Part shown: piece by piece, positions 8,998 through 16,675 of the stretch
How positions within the stretch are numbered: the first letter of the stretch is position 1
Layout: every line of letters begins with the position of its first letter
From: Bacteroidota bacterium
GTDB taxonomy: Bacteria; Bacteroidota; Bacteroidia; AKYH767-A; JABDAW01
Length of the DNA stretch: 34,581 nucleotides
Reading direction: 5' to 3'
Assembly: GCA_013288905.1 (NCBI GenBank)
Contig: JABDAW010000012.1
Coordinates: forward strand, 1-34,581
Position numbers and translations under genes: made by a program
The notes under the pieces: model-generated
Seen by the model: the letters and a program-made list of their open reading frames with translations, nothing else
Databases searched by the model: none
Told to the model about the DNA's origin: nothing

Positions 8998-9324
8998 ATG
9001 ATAGATTTAGGTGATGAAGTAATATTGATTGAGGACATAAAAGGAACTCAATATGTAATAAGAGATAGAGGAACCGTTGTTGCAATTAACCCTGATTCCA
9101 AAGGATATGAGATAGAATTTTTTGATGTAGATAATGAAACACGCGGTATAGCAACTGTCCTCCCCAATCAGATTATGAATGCTCTTGAATATTGGTTAAG
9201 TAAAACTCCTCAAGAAAGATTATCAGGCTTAGAGGATTTAAGGTTTGAATATATTAAGAAACATTTCAATGGAATACGACCTCCGTTTCAAAGAGTTTAT
9301 AATTCCTTTTCCCGATACAAATAA
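8998..9324 (+). CDS. DUF4926-like protein, 108 aa
   Basis: Residues 1-60 resemble the small SH3-like DUF4926 fold: DEVILIEDIKGTQYVIRDRGTVVAI followed by GYEIEFFDVDNETRGIATVLPNQI. The remainder (TPQERLSGLEDLRFEYIKKHFNGI, then FQRVYNSFSRYK) resembles the TPEERL...LQRVYR module that I associate with small antitoxin-type proteins. A fusion of the two is therefore possible. No toxin partner is adjacent, since the next gene is a sigma-54 activator. The domain assignment is by recognition and the role is not known. Confidence 0.7.
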   Translation: MIDLGDEVILIEDIKGTQYVIRDRGTVVAINPDSKGYEIEFFDVDNETRGIATVLPNQIMNALEYWLSKTPQERLSGLEDLRFEYIKKHFNGIRPPFQRVYNSFSRYK

Positions 9325-9356
9325 TTTATAATTTATAATCCATAATTTATAATTTG
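9322..9356. repeat. AT-only tandem repeat TTATAATTTATAAT
   Basis: Three to four copies of a TTATAATT word fill the gap between the DUF4926-like gene and the sigma-54 activator. It resembles simple intergenic filler seen in AT-rich Bacteroidota genomes. Confidence 0.5.
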
Positions 9357-9361
9357 AAACG

Positions 9362-10657
9362 ATGACAGTAAATGAAATAAAACAACGCTTCGGAATAATA
9401 GGTAACTCCCCGTTATTAGAAATTGCTATAAAGACGGCGATGCAGGTTGCGCCCACTGATATCACCGTTTTGATTCATGGAGAGAGTGGTGTAGGGAAGG
9501 AGGCATTCCCACAAATCATTCATCAATTGAGTTCCCGGAAACATGGAACTTATATAGCAGTGAATTGTGGTGCCATTCCGGAAGGCACGATTGATTCAGA
9601 ATTATTCGGGCATGAGAAAGGCTCCTTCACAGGTGCTCATGAAGCCCGTAAAGGTTACTTTGAAGTGGCTAACGGAGGAACTATTTTCTTGGATGAAGTT
9701 GCTGATTTGCCTTTAGCCACGCAGGTTCGGTTACTGCGCGTTTTAGAATCCGGCGAGTTCTTTAAGGTAGGTTCTTCAAAGGCTTTAAAGACGGATGTGA
9801 GAGTCGTCGCTGCGACGAATATCAACATCCTTGAATCAATACATAATGGTAAGTTCAGGGAAGATTTATACTACCGTTTGAGCACTGTTCCGATTAATAT
9901 TCCACCCTTAAGGAACCGTAAAGAAGACATCTATCTTTTGTTCAGAAAGTTCTCTGCCGACTTTGGAGATAAGTACCGGATGCCGCCATTGGAGCTAACT
10001 ACAGAGGCTAAAGAAGTTCTTACCAACTATTTCTGGCCCGGCAATATCCGGCAATTAAAGAATGTTACCGAGCAACTTTCCATCCTCGAAAAAGAACGCT
10101 TGGTTATTCCAAAAACCATTGAGAAATATCTTCCGCAAGAAAGCAATAATACCTTGCCTGTCTTGTTTAATTCTGGGACCAAAGGGAATGACGGGATGTC
10201 CGAAAGAGACCTCTTATACAAGGTTTTGTTTGATATGAAAAGAGATGTCAATGAACTGCGGGCTATGGTGTTGGAAATGTCCGGGGCGAGATATGGAGAA
10301 TTCGCGCCCTTTGAATCTACCACTCCTGATTTCATTAAGAAACAGAAAGAAGATTTCCTGACCATAAACCCAAAGCCTATCCCTCTCGAAGCACCTGTTT
10401 CCAGTAAAGAAATTGCGATTAATAAAGAGATTCCAAAGAAAAATGACGGTAAGCAAGAAGAGGTTTTATTAAATGGAAAAGTGCAGACCCTTCAAGACAA
10501 ATCAGCCGAATATATCAGAAGCATTCTGGCTAAAAATAAAGGCGCGAAGAAGCTTACCGCCAACGAACTTGGAATTTCGGAACGAACTTTGTATAGATAC
10601 ATTTCTGATTATGGAATGGAGGATTTGACGGCGACTCGGAAGAATAAGAAAAAGTAA
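9362..10657 (+). CDS. Sigma-54-interacting transcriptional activator without receiver domain
   Basis: This AAA+ enhancer-binding protein remodels sigma-54 RNA polymerase. The central domain starts almost at the N-terminus. It has Walker A GESGVGKE at residues 40-47, the sigma-54 contact loop GSFTGA at 87-92 (usual form GAFTGA), and Walker B GGTIFLDE at 105-112. Arginine-finger sequence (FREDLYYRLSTVPI) and the sensor WPGNIRQLKN follow. A poorly conserved linker leads to a Fis-type helix-turn-helix at about 393-425 (LTANELGISERTLYRYISDYG). There is no receiver, GAF or PAS domain, so activity is probably set by expression or by a partner protein. The short 8-base gap to lptE indicates an operon. 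Confidence 0.93.
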   Translation: MTVNEIKQRFGIIGNSPLLEIAIKTAMQVAPTDITVLIHGESGVGKEAFPQIIHQLSSRKHGTYIAVNCGAIPEGTIDSELFGHEKGSFTGAHEARKGYFEVANGGTIFLDEVADLPLATQVRLLRVLESGEFFKVGSSKALKTDVRVVAATNINILESIHNGKFREDLYYRLSTVPINIPPLRNRKEDIYLLFRKFSADFGDKYRMPPLELTTEAKEVLTNYFWPGNIRQLKNVTEQLSILEKERLVIPKTIEKYLPQESNNTLPVLFNSGTKGNDGMSERDLLYKVLFDMKRDVNELRAMVLEMSGARYGEFAPFESTTPDFIKKQKEDFLTINPKPIPLEAPVSSKEIAINKEIPKKNDGKQEEVLLNGKVQTLQDKSAEYIRSILAKNKGAKKLTANELGISERTLYRYISDYGMEDLTATRKNKKK

Positions 10658-10665
10658 TATTCATA

Positions 10666-11175
10666 TTGAAAAAGTATTCGGTTATTATTGCAATGAGTGT
10701 TTTACTCGTATGTTTAAACTCATGCAAATTCAATTATTCCTTCACAGGTGCATCTATTTCCCCGAAGATAAAGACTATTTCCGTGCAATACTTCCCCAAT
10801 TATGCCCCCTTGGTCAATGCTCAATTGAGCCAGATATTTACGCAGGCTCTTAAAGATAAATTCACCTCTCAAACCAATCTTAGCTTTGTGGATAAGAATG
10901 GTGACATTCAATTTGAAGGTCAGATTACGGATTATTCCAACCAACCCACCGCCATTCAAGGCAATCAGACTGCTGCCCAAAACCGTCTTACCATTACTAT
11001 TAAAGTAAAATATACCAATACCCAAGAAGATAAATTGAGCTTTGAAACTTCATTCACCAAGTATCTTGACTACCCCAGCACCAAGTCATTCCCTTCAGTA
11101 GAAAGTGATTTGGTTACACAGATAGTTAGTCAGATGGTGCAGGATATATTCAATAAAGCTGTGGTGAACTGGTAA
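10666..11175 (+). CDS. lptE: LPS-assembly lipoprotein LptE
   Basis: LptE is the outer-membrane lipoprotein plug of the LptD translocon. The 169-residue product has a lipoprotein signal (MKKYSVIIAMSVLLVCLNSC, lipid-attached Cys20). The mature protein matches Bacteroidota LptE: YSFTGASISPKIKTISVQYF, then LSQIFTQALKDKFTSQTNL, and VQDIFNKAVVNW at the end. The start is a TTG. The only alternative, the ATG at 10693, would remove the charged n-region and most of the hydrophobic core of the signal. It lies 8 bases after the sigma-54 activator and is followed by a strong terminator. Confidence 0.92.
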   Translation: MKKYSVIIAMSVLLVCLNSCKFNYSFTGASISPKIKTISVQYFPNYAPLVNAQLSQIFTQALKDKFTSQTNLSFVDKNGDIQFEGQITDYSNQPTAIQGNQTAAQNRLTITIKVKYTNTQEDKLSFETSFTKYLDYPSTKSFPSVESDLVTQIVSQMVQDIFNKAVVNW

Positions 11176-11201
11176 AGATAAAACGGAATATATTTATACG
11201 A

Positions 11202-11242
11202 AGAAAAGGTATGATTTCTTAAGATGAAATCATACCTTTTCT
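11202..11242 (+). terminator. Strong hairpin terminator after lptE
   Basis: Two perfect 17-base arms (11202-11218 and 11226-11242) enclose a 7-base loop. The stem ends in TTTTCT on the plus strand and in the complementary A/T-rich arm on the minus strand. It separates the plus-strand lptE operon from the converging gene at 11282 and could work in both directions. Confidence 0.85.
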
Positions 11243-11281
11243 CCGTTAAATGCCTCTTACAGCGTTCCCTTTATTCCCCTT

Positions 11282-12193
11282 TTATTCCGCCTTCTTTTTC
11301 TTAGTATCGAGAGGAGTACAATTTCGCTGTACCGACCAGCTCCATTCCCCTGTAATATCAAAGCATGTAGAATCAACCAGGTTTTTGAGGGGATGATATT
11401 TGCCATCAACGATTTCATAACCATCCACCTCGACTTTAATAACCTTTTTCTTATAAGTTACCATGAATGGCTTCGGATAGCCTATCGTTATTGACATATC
11501 GCTCTCGCCACATTCAGGAGGGCACTTAGGCAAATGAAGGATTGCATTCTCTAATTCCGCCCACATTTTAGCATTGACCTGGGCAGATACTGCTCTGATT
11601 TGTTCATCAACTCTGGACAGGAAAGTATCTTCTTTAATCCTTTTTTGTTGAGCCTGATCGAACTTTATAGAGTACGAAACGGTATTATGTCTCGATGGCT
11701 GTGGTGCTCCGAAATCAAATGCCTGGTTGCCGATATAAGTCTTCACGCCACTTGGAATAACGGCATCATTCGCAGCAAAAATAATCCCGTCGGCAGGCAG
11801 ACAAACCCATCGAACAGTCCAGGTAACAGACACGACAATGATCCGGTATTTAGTCCCTGCCGGAACCTTTGGGACAAGGTGCATGGCAGTCTGCGGAAGC
11901 CCTGCCACAGGCGTGGCTTCGGTATAGGGCTTCTCTTCTTTAGGCGATGACAATACGATAGAAATCGTGGCTATACAATCACCACAATCAGGGGCTTTGT
12001 CTTTCGCCACTTCATAAGCTCGCATCAAGGCAGCTTTGGTGGCAGTGCGGGAAGCCGATTCCAGTGCATCCTTGCGGCGAAAATTCACGGTGTCTTGTTC
12101 AGGAAGCAGCACTAAACTATAGCCTTCCACTTCGCCGGTGCCCATGTACATTCCTACAGGGCAACTCTTTAATTCTTTAATTTCTTCTTTCAT
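11282..12193 (-). CDS. Unrecognised protein, 303 aa, downstream gene of a two-gene operon
   Basis: I do not recognise a family. The product lacks a signal peptide and membrane helices. It has cysteine clusters near the start (KSCPVGMYMG), in the middle (DCGDC) and late (CPPECGESD). The N-terminal part includes a helical stretch rich in Ala and Lys (ESASRTATKAALMRAYEVAKDKA). The C-terminal part is strand-rich (MSITIGYPKPFMVTYKKKVIKVEVDGYEI) and ends in a Lys-rich tail. Coding on this strand is supported by a sensible residue mix, and the antisense frames are shorter. The next upstream gene ends about 100 bases away on the same strand. It may be an exported or filament protein using another route, but nothing decides this. 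Confidence 0.75.
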   Translation of the reverse strand: MKEEIKELKSCPVGMYMGTGEVEGYSLVLLPEQDTVNFRRKDALESASRTATKAALMRAYEVAKDKAPDCGDCIATISIVLSSPKEEKPYTEATPVAGLPQTAMHLVPKVPAGTKYRIIVVSVTWTVRWVCLPADGIIFAANDAVIPSGVKTYIGNQAFDFGAPQPSRHNTVSYSIKFDQAQQKRIKEDTFLSRVDEQIRAVSAQVNAKMWAELENAILHLPKCPPECGESDMSITIGYPKPFMVTYKKKVIKVEVDGYEIVDGKYHPLKNLVDSTCFDITGEWSWSVQRNCTPLDTKKKKAE

Positions 12194-12296
12194 TTGATTA
12201 ATATTTTTATTAAATTTTAATAACCCATGAAAGCCCTTCTCTCATTTCGCTGTGCAATTATTTATTAATGAAGTTGCACCTCCCATTAAATTTATT

Positions 12297-13286
12297 TTAG
12301 TCTATAAACAGGAAAGAATAACTGCCATTAGTAGTCAGGCTGTCGTTCTGAACCATGATATATCTGAAGGTGGTATTCCCCAAGGCAGTCGCGAGAAATG
12401 TCAAGGTCTGACCTGCAAGAACGGTTACAAAAACCGAGGGTATATCTCCAAGCTTCTTTATCAGATAAAACTTCAATGGTACAGTGCCTGTATTTGTGAT
12501 TTCAAAAGATTCCCCAGCCAGAATAGTGCGGCTCGCGACCTTATCTGCCAGGTGTTTCAAAATCGTCTGAACCAATGGATTCGTTTCGGCTTTCTTTTGA
12601 ATTTCTTCTGTATCAACATACCGTTCCAGTTCGGTGTTGTTGCCGCTATACAAGGCAATAAAATTACCATACATGATATGCATCTTCTTTGCATTAGTCA
12701 CCCTTCCTGTTTCAAGGTTTCCGGCGGCACTTCCTTTGTTCCCTTTCTTGCCTGTTACTGCTGCTTCGGCGTTAAAAATCAGGGTATAAAAAGCGGACAC
12801 CGTGGTCTGCAATGCGGCAAGCAAAGGATATGCCTCCAGCGCATTTGCCAACACAAGAATGGCAGCGATTCGTTCATCAATAGTGCCGTTAATAAATGGG
12901 TAATGACCATTCATCAACAAGGTTTCATATTCTTCGGTGCCTTTGCGATACACCTTTTGAATCTCCAAATCCCAAGTCGCCAATTCGGTGCTTTCCAATT
13001 CATCAATCAATTCATCCTTCGTAAAAACCTTTCCATGCTGCGCTCCTGCAGTACCTCTCCAAGTGGTATAAAGCAACATGAAAGCTAAATGCTGGGGATG
13101 GAATATGGCGTAAAGAGCCGCTATGACAGGGTCTGTAAGTGATGCCTCCTGCATGTTTTGATCCATGAAAGTGCTGATGCGCGCCATTTTGATAAAGTTG
13201 CCGACGGTCGAACTTCCAAAGAAATTGTTGAAGTGCATGAAGGTCAGGATAAAGATTCGGTGTTGTCTTGCGGTATTATATTTCAT
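12297..13286 (-). CDS. Unrecognised alpha-helical plus beta protein, 329 aa
   Basis: The first roughly 230 residues are mainly helical: FMDQNMQEASLTDPVIAALY, then LATWDLEIQKVYRKGTEEYE, PFINGTIDERIAAILVLANA and LAALQTTVSAFYTLIFNAEA. The last 90 are strand-rich: ILAGESFEITNTGTVPLKFYL, ending NGSYSFLFID. No signal peptide is clear. The sequence feels like a family of helical-bundle hypothetical proteins seen in Bacteroidota, but I cannot name it. A 278-codon antisense frame exists on the plus strand. It is Cys- and Gln-rich and shadow-like, so I prefer the minus strand. A 42-bp tandem array begins about 95 bases upstream of the start. Confidence 0.78.
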   Translation of the reverse strand: MKYNTARQHRIFILTFMHFNNFFGSSTVGNFIKMARISTFMDQNMQEASLTDPVIAALYAIFHPQHLAFMLLYTTWRGTAGAQHGKVFTKDELIDELESTELATWDLEIQKVYRKGTEEYETLLMNGHYPFINGTIDERIAAILVLANALEAYPLLAALQTTVSAFYTLIFNAEAAVTGKKGNKGSAAGNLETGRVTNAKKMHIMYGNFIALYSGNNTELERYVDTEEIQKKAETNPLVQTILKHLADKVASRTILAGESFEITNTGTVPLKFYLIKKLGDIPSVFVTVLAGQTLTFLATALGNTTFRYIMVQNDSLTTNGSYSFLFID

Positions 13287-13421
13287 TATATTTTGGGGTA
13301 TTAATTATTTCTAAGGGTGCTAAATTACATTTAATAATCGAGAGCGGCACCAATTCCCAAAATAAAAGCAAAATAATTTTCCCATTCCGCTCCAAATGGT
13401 AAGTTAGTTTCCCTTTGCTTC

Positions 13422-13631
13422 GGCGAGCATGCGCCATACCATAGTGAAGCTTCCTTAAGCACTGGCGAGCGTGCGCCATACCATAGTGAAACTTCCTCAT
13501 GCACCGGCGAGCGTGCGCCACACCATAGTGAAACTTCCTGAAGCACCGGCGAGCCTGCGCCATACCATAGTGAAACTTCCTGATGCACTGGCGAACGTGC
13601 GCCATACCATAGTGAAGCTACCTTGGCATTC
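13422..13631. repeat. Five exact 42-bp tandem repeats
   Basis: The word GGCGA starts at 13422, 13464, 13506, 13548 and 13590, an exact 42-base spacing. Each unit contains a GGCG-(6)-CGCC dyad core, flanked by CACT before and ATAGTG after, so each can fold as an imperfect hairpin. Units differ by a few substitutions with no length change. Degenerate copies may continue on both sides (about 13380-13660). Because 42 is a multiple of three, several frames on both strands stay open: 14-residue repeats such as RHTIVKLP on plus, and FHYGMAHAR or SLWYGA on minus. I do not take these as genes. The array is GC-richer than its surroundings. Confidence 0.93.
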
Positions 13632-13722
13632 TCAACGGGAAAATCCGTTTTAAAGACGATTTTCCAGACTGATGAAGGTTAAATGTTAATAAAACAGGCA
13701 GCCAAAACCACTCCTTATATAT

Positions 13723-13924
13723 CTACCGTGTACCCACATCTTTTAAATTAAAAAAAGCAATAATGAATATTGAACAAGGAATTTTGAATATTGATTTAGA
13801 AGAAAAGAAGTCAACATACGACTATGTTCATCGTTAACGAACTTCAATATTCAAAATTCCTTGTTCAATATTCATTATTGTTTTCTTCCTTTTTCCTTTA
13901 TAAAAAGATGTGGGTACACGGTAG
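13723..13924. mobile_element. MITE-like nested palindrome with flanking 8-bp duplication
   Basis: Perfect 22-base terminal inverted repeats (13723-13744 and 13903-13924, starting CTACCGTG) enclose a second, perfect 37-base inverted repeat (13758-13794 and 13844-13880, containing GAACAAGGAATTTTGAA). The central 49 bases hold two further small hairpins: AACATA/TATGTT at 13813-13828 and TCGTTAACGA at 13831-13840. The octamer TTATATAT lies directly outside each end (13715-13722 and 13925-13932), as a target-site duplication would. The element is 202 bases long and codes for nothing. A non-autonomous transposable element is the best reading. TTATATAT is low-complexity, so the duplication could be chance. 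Confidence 0.75.
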
Positions 13925-13985
13925 TTATATATATACACCCAAATAAAATGTGACGGCAGCCTTTCCCTATTCGGAATATTTTTGG

Positions 13986-13993
13986 TAATTTTG
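13986..13993 (+). promoter_or_regulatory. -7 element before the barrel gene
   Basis: TAATTTTG fits TAnnTTTG and ends five bases before the ATG at 13999. The transcript would be leaderless or nearly so. The -33 region has only CTTTCC. Confidence 0.5.
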
Positions 13994-13998
13994 CTACG

Positions 13999-14847
13999 AT
14001 GAAAAAAGCAATTCCTTTTCTGCTGGTATTAATGCTGAATGTTTTCTGGGGGGAATGTTTTGGGCAATTGTTTTATGTGGAAGGGAGTGTTGGGTTCACT
14101 TTTCATAACTATGATGATCCATATTATGGTTTCCCTTATGGCAAAGGATTAATGGAAAGAGCAGATGAGTATAATTATTCGGGTGCTGTCGGTTTTAATA
14201 TCTTTAAGGATAAAATTTATTTAGAACTTGGATATTCAAGCTTGGTTACCTCTAATGAACTTATTAATGGGACTGGTCTTTTTGGTCCCGATGATGCCTT
14301 GGCAAATCTTTCATTTAACAGGAAAAGATTTATTCCCTCTATTAAATATGTGCTCTTTAATAACAAAGACCATGCGTATTTATATTTGAAAGCAGGCATG
14401 ACCATTGGCTTAAAAGGGATAGTCGCAAATGATGAGTTGACAGGCACTCCTGATGGTAATATTCCTGGTAGTTGGGATCATTATGACATCTATTACATTG
14501 AATCAATATATCAAAACAATTTGTCTTATGGATATATGATTTCAGCAGGAGTGGAAGTTAAATTAGTGAATCATCTTTATCTTTTTTTTCAGGAAAGTTA
14601 TGGTCAGGAAAAGTGGTCTCCATCATCAGCAGAAGTAACTTATAGTTCAAGTACTTCATTATCTAATTTGACAATTGGTCAAAAAGAAATAGAATTTACA
14701 GGTCCGGGGCAATACATGATTCAAAATAACTATTCTCAATCAAACACTCCTTCTATTGCTCCTAAATTTACTTATATCCTTGGAACTTTTAACATGAATA
14801 TCGGCTTGAAGATTAACTTTGGGAAGGCAAAGACAGAAGTGAAATAA
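13999..14847 (+). CDS. Outer-membrane beta-barrel protein, 282 aa
   Basis: A signal peptide (MKKAIPFLLVLMLNVFWGECFGQ) is followed by typical barrel strands with aromatic girdles: LFYVEGSVGFTFHNY, YSGAVGFNIFKDKIYLELGYSSL, AYLYLKAGMTIGLKG, YGYMISAGVEVKLVNHLYLFFQESYG and FNMNIGLKINFG. The product fits the outer-membrane beta-barrel or OmpA-like barrel superfamily with no periplasmic domain. The gene stands alone, with the MITE-like element upstream and a truncated DUF433 gene downstream. The ligand is unknown. Confidence 0.8.
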   Translation: MKKAIPFLLVLMLNVFWGECFGQLFYVEGSVGFTFHNYDDPYYGFPYGKGLMERADEYNYSGAVGFNIFKDKIYLELGYSSLVTSNELINGTGLFGPDDALANLSFNRKRFIPSIKYVLFNNKDHAYLYLKAGMTIGLKGIVANDELTGTPDGNIPGSWDHYDIYYIESIYQNNLSYGYMISAGVEVKLVNHLYLFFQESYGQEKWSPSSAEVTYSSSTSLSNLTIGQKEIEFTGPGQYMIQNNYSQSNTPSIAPKFTYILGTFNMNIGLKINFGKAKTEVK

Positions 14848-14911
14848 TGCCTTATCCGCAATCAACCATTCACCGCTAATCAGTATCTTTACATCCTAAA
14901 TACATAATGTT

Positions 14912-15076
14912 ATGACTGAAGAATTAGTAAAAAGAATAACCATAGACCCTGAAATATGTCATGGAAAACCAACTATCCGCGGACTGCGATACCCTGTTGA
15001 AAGCATGCTCGAATTAATGGCATCTGGAATGACTACCGAAGAATTATTAGCTGATTATCCCGACGTAGAACTATAA
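14912..15076 (+). pseudogene. Truncated DUF433 antitoxin-type protein
   Basis: The 54-residue frame is a clear DUF433 sequence: [20 protein letters not shown], then [25 protein letters not shown]. Family members usually run 70-80 residues and continue with a helix like REDILACLAYA. Here a TAA stop cuts the frame right after DYPDVEL. In another frame downstream, TIISNLV could be a relic of the lost helix, so a frameshift is plausible. DUF433 proteins are often antitoxins paired with a PIN-like toxin gene. No such gene is present in the 115 bases before the next gene. I infer a decayed orphan antitoxin, but a functional short form cannot be excluded. Confidence 0.75.
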
Positions 15077-15113
15077 TTTCTAACCTTGTGAATAACTCTT
15101 TGATAGAAATCCA

Positions 15114-15140
15114 TAAGAATGAAATAATAATTCATTCTTA
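15114..15140 (+). terminator. Hairpin after the DUF433 remnant
   Basis: TAAGAATGAA (15114-15123) pairs perfectly with TTCATTCTTA (15131-15140) across a 7-base loop. A wider TAACC/GGTTA pair around it lengthens the structure. It lies between convergent genes. Confidence 0.65.
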
Positions 15141-15190
15141 GGTTAACAGAGGCAAGTATTAATAATACCGACCTCTATAAACTAAATCAA

Positions 15191-15820
15191 TTATTCCCCG
15201 GAATCCTTCTTGAAAGTCGTGCGGAATACATAATCCCACATCTTGGAACTCACCCCGAAACCATGCTCTGAATCCTTGTAATGATGTATCATGTGATGAT
15301 GTTTCAGGTTCAGCCAAAACTTATTCTTGAAGTTGAAATGATGCAAGGCATAATGGGTCTCGTCATAGACCAAATAACCAATCAGAAAGCCGGCAAAGAA
15401 GGGATATACAAGATGATTTCCCAATATAAAATAAAACAAACCATAGAAAAACAAAGCCAGGGGAATACTCAAGGAAGGCACGAATACCAACCGCTTTGAA
15501 TCACTCGGATAGTCATGATGAACACCGTGCATGATGAAGTGAATCTTCTTGCCGAATTCAGAAGTCGGCTGATAATGAAAGATAAAACGATGCAATAAAT
15601 ACTCCGCCAAAGTCCAGATAAAAATACCTAAAGCCACCAACAAAATGATCCGCAAAAAAGTCAAATCAAAGCTGTGAACAGACAGGTAAAAGCATAAAAT
15701 AATCACCGGCAAATAGATAGCGACCGGCACCAAATAATGAATCCTGGTAAAGAAGTCAAGAATATCACTCTTGAACATCCGTACTGACTCATCCTTGTTT
15801 GAAATATACTGCTTCGCCAT
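15191..15820 (-). CDS. Fatty acid hydroxylase / sterol desaturase superfamily membrane protein
   Basis: This is an integral membrane di-iron enzyme of the fatty acid hydroxylase superfamily. The 209-residue product has about four hydrophobic segments and the full histidine set: HRFIFH (77-82), HGVHH (98-102), HYALHH (156-161), and HHHMIHH (174-180) followed by YKDSEHGFGVSSKMWDYVF. The pattern is closest to fatty acid 2-hydroxylase (FA2H/Scs7-like). Many Bacteroidota make sphingolipids with 2- or 3-hydroxy fatty acids, so lipid 2-hydroxylation is the likely role, by inference. No cytochrome b5 domain is fused. The gene stands alone on the minus strand next to the metal regulator. Confidence 0.88.
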   Translation of the reverse strand: MAKQYISNKDESVRMFKSDILDFFTRIHYLVPVAIYLPVIILCFYLSVHSFDLTFLRIILLVALGIFIWTLAEYLLHRFIFHYQPTSEFGKKIHFIMHGVHHDYPSDSKRLVFVPSLSIPLALFFYGLFYFILGNHLVYPFFAGFLIGYLVYDETHYALHHFNFKNKFWLNLKHHHMIHHYKDSEHGFGVSSKMWDYVFRTTFKKDSGE

Positions 15821-15900
15821 GTTAAATAATTATATATAAATAGGAATAAATTTGATGCTGCAAATATAGCATTAAGGATAGAAAAGAAATGAGTTTCGTG

Positions 15901-16563
15901 TTAAATATCCATTAGCTCGCCTAATAGCCTTTCAGTAACGGTATGGCTCAATGTTTCGCTTTGCTTTTTACCATAACTTATCACCATAGTCCCATCGAAA
16001 GGCTCAATAGACTTGACCTTGACCTTCAAGCCCAATTTCAACTCGCGGCTGTTCAGGAACTTTAAGAATTCTTCAGAAGAATCTATCACCGCAGCGAGCT
16101 TTAATGTATCACCGGTCTTGCAATCGCTTAACTTAGAATATTTTTTCCATTCCACTTTCCCATTCTTATCCGGAATCGGAGAACCATGAGGATCAAGCTT
16201 CGGATATCCAAGCATTTCATCCATTTTCTCGAAGAAACTTGGAGATCGAGTATGCTCTAATTGCTCCGCTATCTCATGCACCTCTTCCCATCCAAAGCCC
16301 ATTACCTTCACCAAAAACATTTCTGTGAGGCGATGTTTACGGATAATAATGCCAGCTTCTTTCTTGCCCTTTTCGGTTAATCGTAAAGGTTTATAGCTTT
16401 CATAATAGACCAACTTCTTATCCGCCAATTTCTTCATCATGCTTGTAACGGTAGGCATTTTGATGTTCAATCGCTTGGATAAGTCTATCACATTCACCTC
16501 TCCCGTTTCATTGGAAAGGATGAACAAGGTCTTCAAATAATTTTCTTCTGTCAGTGAATTCAT
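15901..16563 (-). CDS. mntR: DtxR/MntR-family metal-dependent repressor
   Basis: DtxR/MntR regulators bind Mn(II) or Fe(II) and then repress metal-uptake genes. The 220-residue product has the N-terminal winged helix (LTEENYLKTLFILSNETGEV, then IDLSKRLNIKMPTVTSMMKKL). The dimerisation and metal-binding domain follows (RKHRLTEMFLVKVMGFGWEEVHEIAEQLEH). A C-terminal FeoA/SH3-like domain (LKLGLKVKVKSIEPFDGTMVI) completes the long family form. It diverges from a porin and an NRAMP transporter gene, so manganese is the likely metal and the symbol is assigned on that context. A TAGTTTTG -7 match on its strand (16569-16576) lies so close to the ATG that the mRNA would be almost leaderless. Confidence 0.9.
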   Translation of the reverse strand: MNSLTEENYLKTLFILSNETGEVNVIDLSKRLNIKMPTVTSMMKKLADKKLVYYESYKPLRLTEKGKKEAGIIIRKHRLTEMFLVKVMGFGWEEVHEIAEQLEHTRSPSFFEKMDEMLGYPKLDPHGSPIPDKNGKVEWKKYSKLSDCKTGDTLKLAAVIDSSEEFLKFLNSRELKLGLKVKVKSIEPFDGTMVISYGKKQSETLSHTVTERLLGELMDI

Positions 16564-16629
16564 AAATGCAAAACTAATAAAATGTTTGGAATACAGCTAT
16601 TATAAAAAAATAGTTGAGAAATAATTTTG

Positions 16630-16648
16630 TTAGATGAATCTAATTTTG
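16630..16648. promoter_or_regulatory. Candidate MntR operator overlapping a -7 promoter element
   Basis: TTAGAT-GA-ATCTAA (16630-16643) is a perfect dyad with a 2-base spacer, lying between the repressor and porin starts. Its right end overlaps TAATTTTG (16641-16648), a TAnnTTTG -7 match for the porin-mntH operon, 27 bases before the ATG. A bound repressor would block the promoter. A TTG at 16614-16616 is a possible but distant -33. The operator role is an inference from symmetry and position. Confidence 0.6.
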
Positions 16649-16675
16649 TAGTTTCGCAGCCCGAATAATTTAATT

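Noticed and set aside
12252-13088. 278-codon open frame on the plus strand
   Set aside because: It lies antisense to the 329-residue minus-strand gene. Its product is rich in Cys, Gln and Ile with no domain-like pattern. The minus-strand product has a normal composition and helix/strand structure.
13276-13605. Repeat-encoded open frames on both strands (HYGMAHAR, SLWYGA, RHTIVKLP repeats)
   Set aside because: A 42-bp period keeps every stop-free frame open, so openness is no evidence of coding. No start context, signal or conserved end is seen.
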